A stretch of DNA of 7,235 nucleotides. It comes from Desulfobacteraceae bacterium. GTDB lineage: Bacteria; Desulfobacterota; Desulfobacteria; Desulfobacterales; Desulfobacteraceae. Location: NCBI GenBank assembly GCA_003354055.1, contig PIVQ01000361.1, forward strand, positions 1 to 7,235, read 5' to 3'. Position numbers and translations under genes: made by a program. Positions 1-7,113 of the stretch are shown here, piece by piece (the stretch's first letter is position 1; each line of letters begins with the position of its first letter). The notes under the pieces are model-generated. The model made no database searches and was not told the DNA's origin. It saw nothing but the letters and a program-made list of their open reading frames with translations.

Positions 1-8
1 CCGGATGG

Positions 9-326
9 TTATTCGTCCGCCGGAGCCTCCTCTTCCTCTCCACCGCCGGTTTCTTCACCACTTCCCTCTTCGGCAGCGGCCTCTTTTTCCGGTGGGGCAA
101 TTTTCTTTTCCACATCCGGCATAATGGCCTCATCAATGAAAATCTCAAAGTCTTTCATAAGAATTTCCTTGATCGGCTCTGCAGTAATCTCCTCACCTTC
201 ACGGGTTCCCTGCTGTAATGTATCAACAAGTTCTCCCACGATTTCACTCAGATCACCTGCAATTTTTTCTTTCATTTTTGGTAAGACAATACCCAACTGA
301 ATGCGGAATGCGAGATCTTCAGACAT
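9..326 (-). CDS. Small acidic-tailed protein of unknown function (105 aa)
   Basis: I do not recognise a family. From the ATG at 326-324 the product is 105 residues. Residues 1-75 or so look mostly alpha-helical and amphipathic (for example LPKMKEKIAGDLSEIVGELV near 15-34). Residues 78-105 are a low-complexity tail in which 12 of 28 residues are Glu or Asp, with Gly, Ala and Pro between them. The protein has no Cys, Trp, Tyr, His or Asn, no signal peptide and no membrane segment, so it is probably a soluble cytoplasmic protein. The start at 326 is preferred over the in-frame ATG at 392. It has an AAGGAG Shine-Dalgarno 5 nt upstream, and the upstream promoter would begin transcription near 392, leaving the extra 22 codons as leader. 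The gene is monocistronic as far as visible and diverges from the binding-protein gene. The acidic tail could suit a chaperone-like, scaffold or nucleic-acid-mimic role, but nothing in the sequence decides this. Confidence 0.72.
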   Translation of the reverse strand: MSEDLAFRIQLGIVLPKMKEKIAGDLSEIVGELVDTLQQGTREGEEITAEPIKEILMKDFEIFIDEAIMPDVEKKIAPPEKEAAAEEGSGEETGGGEEEEAPADE

Positions 327-331
327 GATTT

Positions 332-337
332 CTCCTT
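332..337 (-). promoter_or_regulatory. Ribosome binding site deciding the start of the 105-aa gene
   Basis: Read on the minus strand this is AAGGAG, 5 nt before the ATG at 326-324. It supports the short form of the protein over an in-frame ATG 66 nt further upstream, for which I see no comparable Shine-Dalgarno. Confidence 0.7.
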
Positions 338-398
338 TCTGGAGTTTGAGTTTATTAAGCAAATAAGCGTCAACAATCCAACAAAAGATCACCCGGAA

Positions 399-427
399 AG
401 ACTAAATAAGAATTATTTTTTTGTCAA
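399..427 (-). promoter_or_regulatory. Sigma-70-type promoter for the 105-aa gene
   Basis: On the minus strand there is a perfect -35 hexamer TTGACA (427-422), a 17-nt A/T-rich spacer, and a weak -10 TAGTCT (404-399, 3 of 6 matches). A TTTAGT alternative sits at 15-nt spacing. The expected transcription start is near 392, giving a leader of about 65 nt before the ATG at 326. The exact -35 and the A/T-rich spacer are the main support. The poor -10 suggests a weak or activator-dependent promoter. Confidence 0.5.
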
Positions 428-468
428 CCATTCAAAAAGAAAATGATCTTTATCGAGTATGAAAAATC

Positions 469-519
469 TGAGCTTACTTCCTGAACCGGAGATTAAGCTC
501 ATAAAAGGGGCCTTATGAG
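469..519. repeat. Two overlapping inverted repeats in the divergent intergenic region
   Basis: The first inverted repeat has arms TGAGCTTA (469-476) and TAAGCTCA (494-501), a perfect 8-bp match around a 17-nt centre. The second has arms CTCATAA (498-504) and TTATGAG (513-519), a perfect 7-bp match around an 8-nt centre. They share CTCA at 498-501, so as RNA hairpins they would be mutually exclusive. As DNA they could be adjacent operator half-sites. AGCTCA occurs again at 529-534. The element lies between the minus-strand promoter and the candidate plus-strand promoter, where a regulator controlling the sensor operon would be expected. No run of T follows, so a simple terminator is unlikely. 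Confidence 0.5.
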
Positions 520-570
520 AAATTCATTAGCTCAAAAACTTGTAAATTAGGCAAAAATCATTTAGCTATA

Positions 571-576
571 TATGAT
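571..576 (+). promoter_or_regulatory. Candidate -10 box for the binding-protein/kinase unit
   Basis: TATGAT matches the sigma-70 -10 consensus at 5 of 6 positions, lies in an A/T-rich stretch and would start transcription near 583, about 40 nt before the ATG at 624. No convincing -35 is present at 16-18 nt spacing (TTAGGC at 547-552 is poor). The promoter would therefore need an activator, or it is not the real one. Confidence 0.25.
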
Positions 577-606
577 ACCATTATTACTTGCATGGCAAAC
601 CACTAA

Positions 607-612
607 AGGAGG
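607..612 (+). promoter_or_regulatory. Ribosome binding site deciding the binding-protein start
   Basis: A strong AGGAGG lies 11 nt upstream of the ATG at 624. It sits inside the reading frame extension that would begin at the TTG at 588, which argues that the extension is not translated. Starting at 624 also places a clean signal peptide at the N-terminus. Confidence 0.75.
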
Positions 613-623
613 TCGGACTTCTT

Positions 624-2621
624 ATGAAGCGTGTGTCTATCCTTTTAGGATGTTATTTTTTATTTTTTATAGCCGGGGTTACCACGCAGGTCTCAGCCGG
701 AGAGCCGTTTACCGTTGAAACGGCCAAAGCTCTGAGAACCAAACACCGCAACCAGATGGAGTTGGCTGAATTTAAAAACCACCTGGGACATGAGGTGGTG
801 GCAAAAGAGAATCCTTTGTTTTCAGGCAGGATCGCTGACGGAACCTTGCCGAAGGTGGCAGACCGCCTGCCAAAAGAGCCTTTGGTTGTCATTCCCGAGA
901 CAGATGTAGGAACTTATGGAGGAAAGCTGAGGGGATTGGCCCTGTCCTATGAATCCGGGACATCGGAAATTCTTTCTTGGAGGCAGGCCAACCTGGTCCG
1001 GTTCAGCAGTGACAATCGTACCATTGTACCCAATGTAGCCAAATCCTGGAAATGGAGCAGCGACTATACTCAGATTACTTTTTTTCTTCGACAGGGACAT
1101 CGCTGGTCTGACGGCGCCCCTTTTACGGCAAATGATCTGGTTTTCTACATGGAAGACATCATTCTGAACAGGCAAATCCATGAGGAGACACCGGCCCCAT
1201 GGAAGAATCTGTGCGTAAAGGCTGAAAAAATAAGCGAAACTCAGGTTCTCTTTAAATTTGAAAAACCATATACATCTCTGTTGTTTTACCTTGGCGGTAC
1301 CGGTTCCTATTACGACCCCTTTGCCCCAAAACATTTCCTCAAACAATTTCACATCAAATACAACCTCAATGCGGATAAAGAGGCCAGGGCATTAGGCTTT
1401 AAAAACTGGGCGGCCCGGTTCCGTATCTATTGGAACCGGTGGAAGGACGCAATTGTGAACAAGGCCACAGGCCTTGAGGTGCCCACCCTTGAAAGTCATA
1501 TTTTAAAGCAGGCCCCCACCCCGGAAGGCCGGTTGTTTGAGGCGAATCCCTACTATTTCAAAATTGATACCGCAGGCAACCAGCTTCCCTATATTAATTA
1601 CCACCACGAACGCTTTTTGAAAAAAAAGGCCTGGGCTGATGAAATTATCGCAGGCCGTGTGGACCAAAAATCTCAGAACATGCCTCTGGGTATCTACCCT
1701 CTGCTAAAAAAACACCAGAGCCGAGGCAACTACTCCATTCAATTGCCCATTACCGGAACCGGGCCTGCCATTTTTTTCAACAAAACACACAAGGACCCCG
1801 TAAAAAAGGCAATTTTTGCCAACCCCAAATTTAACTTTGCCGTATCCCTGGCCATTGATCGTAAGGAACTCAATAAAGCCCTGTTTCTTAACCTGTGCAC
1901 TCCCCAACAGGAATTGCCCCAGAATACGACCTTTGTCACAGAAGCAGACAAACTATTCATGGTCGGATATACCCCCCAAAAGGCGGAACAATTTCTGGAT
2001 GAAATTGGGCTCAAAAAAGGCCCGGACGGATACAGGCTTCGCCCGGACGGCAAGGTTCTGACGATAAACTGGGACTATTCCCTTCAATATGTCGGGTCTG
2101 ATGAATTGCCCCGGCGTATTGCCAAAAACTGGAATGCCGTGGGCTTAAACGTTCATCTCAGACAGGTCTCGACCAAAGAAGCCAGGGCCAAACAGCTCGC
2201 CAATGACAATGACCTTACCAATGAATGGGTCACCGCCCCCTTTGAACCCACGCTGTTTGCCTCTCCAATCACCTTTATGCCTCCCTTTGGCACCGCCTAT
2301 CCGTTAACGGGTATTGCCTGGTGGCAGTGGAAACAGAGCAATGGAACACTTGGAGAAGAACCGCCCCAATGGGTAAAAAACCTCTGGGAGATAGGTGAAG
2401 AGTTTGTCACTACAGTCCCCGGATCAGACTGGTACAATGCTCTGGGCAAACAAATTATCCGCCTCAATCTTGAGAATCTCAATGCCATAGGAACCTTGGG
2501 TAAAGTCCCCCTGGTGACGGTAGTATCCAATCGTTTAGCAAATGTGCCCCAATGGAAGATCAACAACTATGGATACGGGTATGCCTATCCTTACAGGCCG
2601 GACCAATGGTATTTTAAATAG
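624..2621 (+). CDS. Periplasmic substrate-binding protein, ABC transporter family 5 (SBP_bac_5)
   Basis: This is a 665-residue exported solute-binding protein of the oligopeptide/dipeptide/nickel class. Residues 1-25 form a Sec signal peptide: a KR start, a hydrophobic core at 4-19 and a VSA site with cleavage expected after A25. The segment at 72-101, with RLP near 81-83 followed by YGG at 98-100, is typical of the long subgroup of this family. The family core signature is at 155-174 (LRQG, then WSDGAPFTANDLVF), and an NPYY...GNQLPYI element is at 308-324. It is longer than ordinary OppA/DppA proteins (about 500-550 residues) but fits the long subgroup. The ligand cannot be read from sequence; a peptide or other small polar molecule is the family expectation. 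No permease or ATPase gene is adjacent. Instead a sensor kinase gene begins 3 nt after the stop codon, so a role as periplasmic signal receptor for that kinase is likely (inference). The frame is intact. Confidence 0.9.
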   Translation: MKRVSILLGCYFLFFIAGVTTQVSAGEPFTVETAKALRTKHRNQMELAEFKNHLGHEVVAKENPLFSGRIADGTLPKVADRLPKEPLVVIPETDVGTYGGKLRGLALSYESGTSEILSWRQANLVRFSSDNRTIVPNVAKSWKWSSDYTQITFFLRQGHRWSDGAPFTANDLVFYMEDIILNRQIHEETPAPWKNLCVKAEKISETQVLFKFEKPYTSLLFYLGGTGSYYDPFAPKHFLKQFHIKYNLNADKEARALGFKNWAARFRIYWNRWKDAIVNKATGLEVPTLESHILKQAPTPEGRLFEANPYYFKIDTAGNQLPYINYHHERFLKKKAWADEIIAGRVDQKSQNMPLGIYPLLKKHQSRGNYSIQLPITGTGPAIFFNKTHKDPVKKAIFANPKFNFAVSLAIDRKELNKALFLNLCTPQQELPQNTTFVTEADKLFMVGYTPQKAEQFLDEIGLKKGPDGYRLRPDGKVLTINWDYSLQYVGSDELPRRIAKNWNAVGLNVHLRQVSTKEARAKQLANDNDLTNEWVTAPFEPTLFASPITFMPPFGTAYPLTGIAWWQWKQSNGTLGEEPPQWVKNLWEIGEEFVTTVPGSDWYNALGKQIIRLNLENLNAIGTLGKVPLVTVVSNRLANVPQWKINNYGYGYAYPYRPDQWYFK

Positions 2622-2624
2622 AAT

Positions 2625-5600
2625 ATGCATCTGAGCCTGAAATATAAATTTCTGGTGCCCACCCTATTCATTATTATGATGGGAATGGGAGCCATTTCCG
2701 TCTTTGCCCATTACACAGCCAAAGGTGCCCTGACCCGGACCATACGGGATGAAATCGACAATGTGGCTGTGACCACAGTGAATTCCATGTCTACATGGAT
2801 ACACAACCGGAAGCTGGACATCGGAAACTGGAGCCAGCAGGGAGTATATAAAAAAGCACTGCTGACATCCTTTTTAGGCATAACAGCCCGGGATTTTGCC
2901 GTTGCCCAGCTCAAACAGATCAAAAAAGATTACGGATATTATAAGAATATTGCCCTGGCCGATGCAACCGGAAACATACTTGCTGCAGCGGACGACGCCC
3001 TTGCAGACGGCGATCTTTTAAACGCTGATCTCTTAAACCAGTTTAATATCAGTGAAGCTCTCTTTTTCAAAGAGGCCCTGAAAGGAAAAATATACCTGTC
3101 GGATCATGCCGTTAAAAGCCGGGTTGACGGCCACTTGGTTTTCATGATCTCAGCACCGGTAAGGGACAAGGGCAAGGTCGTGGGGGTGCTGTTTTCAGTA
3201 TTTGATGTCAACACCTTTGCCAGGACTTTTATCAAACCCATTGGAATCGGTGAACATGGGTATGCATACATCTTTACAGGTGACGGATTCATTGTTTCCA
3301 ATCCGGAACAGACTGAGATTTTCGGCAGGCAAATAACGGAATTTAGTTTTGGCAGACTAATGCAGGCACAAGGCTCAGGCGTCATTGAATATGAACTTGG
3401 TAATCACCCCATCTTTGCCTCTTATAAAAAACTGGGCAAACTGGACTGGACCATAGTGATCTGCGCATTCAAAGATGAAGTATTTTCTCCGGTCAACAGT
3501 TTAAAGCAAGTCAACTTCCTGGTGACAATCGTCGTTGTTATCATTCTGTTCGTTGTCCTTTTCGTGATCACCGAATCCCTGTCCAGACCCATCCGTGAAG
3601 TGGTATACGGGTTAAAATGGATGGGCAAGGGCCATCTGGACTTTCGTCTGGAAATCAGCCTGCCGGACGATGAAGTGGGAGAAATCGGCATTGCCCTCAA
3701 TAAAATGGCTGAAAATCTTGAATTGTCAGACTTGAAAATAAAAGAGCAAAACAGGCTTTTGGAAAGAGCAAGGGATGATCTGGAGCTGCGTGTTGAAAAA
3801 CGGACGACAGATCTAAACCAGGCCAAAGAAAAATACAGAAGTATTTTCGAAAATGCGGTTGAAGGAATTTTCCAAATCTCGGATAAAGGATTCATTAAAA
3901 ATGCCAATCCGGCTCTGGCCGGTATTCTGGGGTATTCAAATACCGAACAGATTCTCAACAAAGAGATCTTTACCCTCATCCTGATGCCCAATGAGGCCAA
4001 AGAGGTTTTGGAAAGCTTTCTAAATACCCAGGATGAAATAATCGGATATGAAACCCGGCTGTTTCGGACAGACAAAACCCCTTTCTGGTGCTCCATCTCT
4101 GCCAGAAGATTTAGAAACAGCACAACAGACAAAACTCATTTTGAAGGATTTGTGGTGGATATTACCCAGCGCAGGGAGATGGAGACCGCCCAAAGAGAAA
4201 GAAAGGCAGCAGAAGCTGCCAACTTGGCAAAATCAGAATTCCTGGCCAACATGAGCCATGAAATCCGAACGCCATTAAATGCCCTCTTAGGTTTCAGCGA
4301 GCTGCTTGCCAATGATATGACAGACCCCAAACAGCGGGCCTATACAGATGCCATCAAAATCTCCGGTAAAAGCCTGCTCACCCTGATCAACGATATTCTT
4401 GACCTGTCCAAAATCGAGGCAGGCAGGATGGAACTCAGTTATGGGCCTGTGAGTATCTCCCATCTTTTTAAAGAAATCGAACAGATTTTCAAAGGTAAAA
4501 TAACTGAAAAAAATCTAAATTTGATAATGAATCTGGAACAGGGAATGCCGACACATCTGGATCTTGATGAAAGCCGCATCCGACAAATCCTTTTGAACCT
4601 GGTGGGCAATGCCACCAAATTCACCCAACAGGGACATATCAGACTGGCGGCAAAAACCCAGGCCGGCAAATCCACGGGGCGATTTGACCTCATCCTCTCG
4701 GTCACAGACACAGGACCGGGAATCGAACGGAACCATCTGAAGATTATATTCGACTCCTTCAGACAGGTAGACGGGCATTTAAAGAAAAACCACGGCGGAA
4801 CCGGACTGGGCCTAACCATCTGCAAGCGTCTGGTCCAGGCCATGAACGGAGAAATAAGTGTCTCCAGCACACTGGAACAGGGCAGTCGGTTTGAGGTCTG
4901 TTTAAAGGATGTGGCTGTTTCAGGGACTAAAACGCCTGAAACAACCCTGACCATCGGGCATGATCTGATTTTCAAAAAATCACTGGTCCTTGTGGTGGAT
5001 GATGAAACATTTAACCGCTACATGCTCAGCGAACTGCTCATCAAATTGAACCTGGATGTAATCGAGGCTAAGAACGGTGAGCAGGCCATTGCCATGGCAA
5101 AAAAAGAACAGCCGAATATCATTATTATGGATATCCGGATGCCGGTTATGGATGGAAACAAGGCAACAGGCGCCCTGAAGACAGATCCTGCCACAAAAGA
5201 TATTCCTGTTCTGGCCCTTACCGGAGACCTGGTGTCCCTGCCCGGAAGCCCTTCCGCCCCTGACGGGTATGACGGATACCTGGCCAAGCCTGTGGAACTG
5301 GATGCTCTCCTGACTCAGTTGTCACGGTTCCTTGAAACCTGTGCAGTTGACCAGCCCCCTCCTCCCCGGCCTGTGGACTTTCTGGACAATCTTCGTATAG
5401 AAGAAATCACAAATCCCAAATCTCTGGCCCATCTCCTGGAAACCGAGTTTCTTCCCCGCTGCCACGCCTTTGATGAATCACTGGTGATCAGCCGGGTGAC
5501 CGACTACGGAGAACATCTGCTGAGTACAGCAGAAAAACACAATTTAAAACCCCTGGTCAAATTCAGCCAGGATCTGCTGGAAAGCGCTGCAGTTTTCGAT

Positions 5601-5684
5601 ATCACACGTATCAAAAACAATCTCAATAACCTTCCCGGCTTGATCCGGGATATCATCCATTATCTTAAAAAGGAAAACAAATAA
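2625..5684 (+). CDS. Hybrid sensor histidine kinase (dCache-HAMP-PAS-HisKA-HATPase-REC)
   Basis: A 1019-residue inner-membrane kinase. TM1 is at about 9-29, followed by a periplasmic dCache-type sensor at about 35-290 (FFKEALKGK at 147-155, SAPVRD at 176-181), TM2 at 298-316, HAMP at about 318-367 and a coiled coil to about 402. A PAS domain spans about 402-520. In the HisKA domain the H-box NMSHEIRTP places the phosphorylated His at 545. The ATPase domain has N-box NLVGNATKF with N658 and N662, G1 DTGPGI at 695-700 and G2 GGTGLGL at 724-730. The receiver has acidic residues D792 and D793, phosphoacceptor D836, T866 and K888, so every catalytic landmark is present. A PPPPRP linker (911-916) leads to a helical C-terminal module of about 100 residues with no recognisable Hpt motif. 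No Shine-Dalgarno precedes the ATG, and the 3-nt gap after the binding-protein stop implies translational coupling. The downstream response regulator or Hpt partner is not in the window. The dCache lacks an obvious amino-acid-binding Y-R-W signature. Confidence 0.95.
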   Translation: MHLSLKYKFLVPTLFIIMMGMGAISVFAHYTAKGALTRTIRDEIDNVAVTTVNSMSTWIHNRKLDIGNWSQQGVYKKALLTSFLGITARDFAVAQLKQIKKDYGYYKNIALADATGNILAAADDALADGDLLNADLLNQFNISEALFFKEALKGKIYLSDHAVKSRVDGHLVFMISAPVRDKGKVVGVLFSVFDVNTFARTFIKPIGIGEHGYAYIFTGDGFIVSNPEQTEIFGRQITEFSFGRLMQAQGSGVIEYELGNHPIFASYKKLGKLDWTIVICAFKDEVFSPVNSLKQVNFLVTIVVVIILFVVLFVITESLSRPIREVVYGLKWMGKGHLDFRLEISLPDDEVGEIGIALNKMAENLELSDLKIKEQNRLLERARDDLELRVEKRTTDLNQAKEKYRSIFENAVEGIFQISDKGFIKNANPALAGILGYSNTEQILNKEIFTLILMPNEAKEVLESFLNTQDEIIGYETRLFRTDKTPFWCSISARRFRNSTTDKTHFEGFVVDITQRREMETAQRERKAAEAANLAKSEFLANMSHEIRTPLNALLGFSELLANDMTDPKQRAYTDAIKISGKSLLTLINDILDLSKIEAGRMELSYGPVSISHLFKEIEQIFKGKITEKNLNLIMNLEQGMPTHLDLDESRIRQILLNLVGNATKFTQQGHIRLAAKTQAGKSTGRFDLILSVTDTGPGIERNHLKIIFDSFRQVDGHLKKNHGGTGLGLTICKRLVQAMNGEISVSSTLEQGSRFEVCLKDVAVSGTKTPETTLTIGHDLIFKKSLVLVVDDETFNRYMLSELLIKLNLDVIEAKNGEQAIAMAKKEQPNIIIMDIRMPVMDGNKATGALKTDPATKDIPVLALTGDLVSLPGSPSAPDGYDGYLAKPVELDALLTQLSRFLETCAVDQPPPPRPVDFLDNLRIEEITNPKSLAHLLETEFLPRCHAFDESLVISRVTDYGEHLLSTAEKHNLKPLVKFSQDLLESAAVFDITRIKNNLNNLPGLIRDIIHYLKKENK

Positions 5685-5726
5685 TCTGGCCCCGATAAAG
5701 ACCCCGAAATTCGGCAGCGAATGGTT

Positions 5727-5743
5727 CCCGGACTTAGTCCGGG
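5727..5743. terminator. GC-rich hairpin between convergent genes, possible bidirectional terminator
   Basis: CCCGGAC-TTA-GTCCGGG forms a perfect 7-bp stem with a 3-nt loop. It lies 43 nt after the kinase stop and 48 nt past the end of the ATP-grasp gene on the other strand. Its position between convergent genes suits a shared terminator, but neither side has a proper T-run (TTAGGCGTATTTAG follows on the plus strand). Termination would be weak or need a factor. A small CCGA-AAT-TCGG hairpin precedes it at 5704-5714. Confidence 0.4.
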
Positions 5744-5790
5744 TTAGGCGTATTTAGTGTGGCCATTACCCTGCTCCTCGGTGTCATTCT

Positions 5791-7056
5791 TTAAAAAATA
5801 CCAAGACGGTTCATTTCCCCTTCAAGGTCTGCAATGGTATCCAGATCATCGGCCATGATAATGGCGGCAAAATCACCGGTTTTGTCTAACTTGTCACAAT
5901 TATAGGGGAAATAGGCAGAGGCGTTTTTGCCGTCATATAGAATGGAACCGGTTTTCCGTACCAAATGCTCAAATGAACTAGGGGTTGTTTTGACTTTCAT
6001 AGATTTCCAGCAGCGAACAGGTCCGGTTAGGGCTTCGATCCGTTCAACAATAAGTTTTACGTAGGATGAGCCGTTTAACCGGGCATTGTTTTCCACAGGA
6101 AAAACACCGAAATCCGTTTCAATATAGTCGATTCCCACCAAACCGACATAGCCTGAATCCGCCATTTGCCTTGCGAGTTTAAGTGTGATGGATTGAACGG
6201 GCTCCCAATCAAAAACAGGCATGCTATCGGTTTTAATACTGCCCAGGTGCCAAAGATCTAAGAGCATCTGATTGACCATACCGGTATCAATAATCTCTTT
6301 TTTTCTGCTAACCAGCCATTGGCCGCAGGGAGAATGCCGGGCAGTTAAAAAGGGCTCGACAATCAGTTTTTCGATGCCGAGCTCCTGCCATTTGCTATAA
6401 AGCGCGTGCAGATCTGTTCCATCTGTTTTATAGACCATGGACACTCCGGTATTATCCATGGTTGCCCTTGCCAGAACCCGGGAATGCCGGGAGAGATATC
6501 CCTCTACAATGCCTTGAAGCTCTTTAAAATTTTCATTTGAATCAGGCGCCATGTAAAAACAGGTATCCTCAACCACCGGAATATCAAGATCTCTGCAGAG
6601 TTGTTTAAACAGAGATTTTTCATTATATTGAAACGTCAGGGAGGCCCGAGCACCGAAAAGGTCCGCACCAATGACCCGGGCAGCCTCATTTTCCGAAGGC
6701 CCTGAATACCAGGGCAGGTAAACAGGCCGTTTACCCGTCTTTTCAATCATGGCCAGCACCGGTTCAGGATCGTTTATTATCAGTTCCGAAACCAGTTTTC
6801 CGGGCTGATCCGCCCCATAGGCCACCACATGATCCGTTCCAAGGGACAGGGACCTCAACCAGGTATGGTATTCAGTGTCAAGGGGATGATTAAGAACCAC
6901 AACATCATCTTCCGTGGCGCAGGCCAGGGCCCGGTCGGATTTTGAAGAAATATGCCCTACCGCCTGTGTAAATTGAGACAGATTATCCGCACCATGCACT
7001 AAACATTCATCAGCACTATCCAGCATGGATTCCCTGAAGGTCATATCATTGTCCAT
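5791..7056 (-). CDS. ATP-grasp ligase-like protein with pre-ATP-grasp domain
   Basis: A 421-residue soluble protein with ATP-grasp architecture. Residues about 45-140 have the alpha/beta look of a pre-ATP-grasp domain (DDVVVLNHPLD near 50-60). Residues about 150-350 carry the ATP-grasp core: a strand VLARATMDNTG with R197 where the ATP-binding Lys is usual, the hinge IVEPFL with E234, GLVGIDYIE with D310, and the metal-binding VENNAR with E322, N324 and R326. A small C-terminal domain follows at about 360-421. The family joins a carboxylate to an amine or other nucleophile through an acyl-phosphate. The layout resembles peptide ligases of the PGM1 type (pheganomycin pathway), but that resemblance is from memory and is not proven. 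The start at 7056 has GAGGAG 8 nt upstream. The gene lies 57 nt downstream of an ABC exporter gene on the same strand with no terminator between, so the two probably share an operon. Substrates are unknown. Confidence 0.75.
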   Translation of the reverse strand: MDNDMTFRESMLDSADECLVHGADNLSQFTQAVGHISSKSDRALACATEDDVVVLNHPLDTEYHTWLRSLSLGTDHVVAYGADQPGKLVSELIINDPEPVLAMIEKTGKRPVYLPWYSGPSENEAARVIGADLFGARASLTFQYNEKSLFKQLCRDLDIPVVEDTCFYMAPDSNENFKELQGIVEGYLSRHSRVLARATMDNTGVSMVYKTDGTDLHALYSKWQELGIEKLIVEPFLTARHSPCGQWLVSRKKEIIDTGMVNQMLLDLWHLGSIKTDSMPVFDWEPVQSITLKLARQMADSGYVGLVGIDYIETDFGVFPVENNARLNGSSYVKLIVERIEALTGPVRCWKSMKVKTTPSSFEHLVRKTGSILYDGKNASAYFPYNCDKLDKTGDFAAIIMADDLDTIADLEGEMNRLGIF

Positions 7057-7064
7057 CGTTTTGG

Positions 7065-7070
7065 CTCCTC
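7065..7070 (-). promoter_or_regulatory. Ribosome binding site of the ATP-grasp gene
   Basis: On the minus strand this is GAGGAG, 8 nt before the ATG at 7056-7054. It favours that start over the in-frame Met codons at residues 5 and 11. Confidence 0.7.
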
Positions 7071-7113
7071 ATATCAATTGTTGTTTTCTTCATCAATTCG
7101 TCGGTCCGAAAAA

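Noticed and set aside
588..623. An upstream TTG start that would extend the binding protein by 12 residues.
   Set aside because: The strong AGGAGG at 607-612 lies inside this extension, and starting at the ATG at 624 gives a standard signal peptide.
645..656. A lipobox-like LLGC at residues 7-10 of the binding protein.
   Set aside because: The Cys comes too early and the hydrophobic core continues after it. The VSA site at residues 23-25 fits an ordinary Sec signal peptide better.
822..1352. A 176-codon open frame antisense to the binding-protein gene.
   Set aside because: It overlaps the conserved family-5 signature on the other strand and has low-quality composition with no domain.
3422..4132. 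A 236-codon open frame antisense to the kinase gene.
   Set aside because: It lies wholly within the well-supported HAMP-PAS coding region on the plus strand and its product shows no recognisable domain, so it is a shadow frame.
5685..5790. A possible small gene or mobile-element scar between the convergent genes.
   Set aside because: No open frame with a ribosome binding site, no terminal inverted repeats and no target duplication are visible, only short hairpins.
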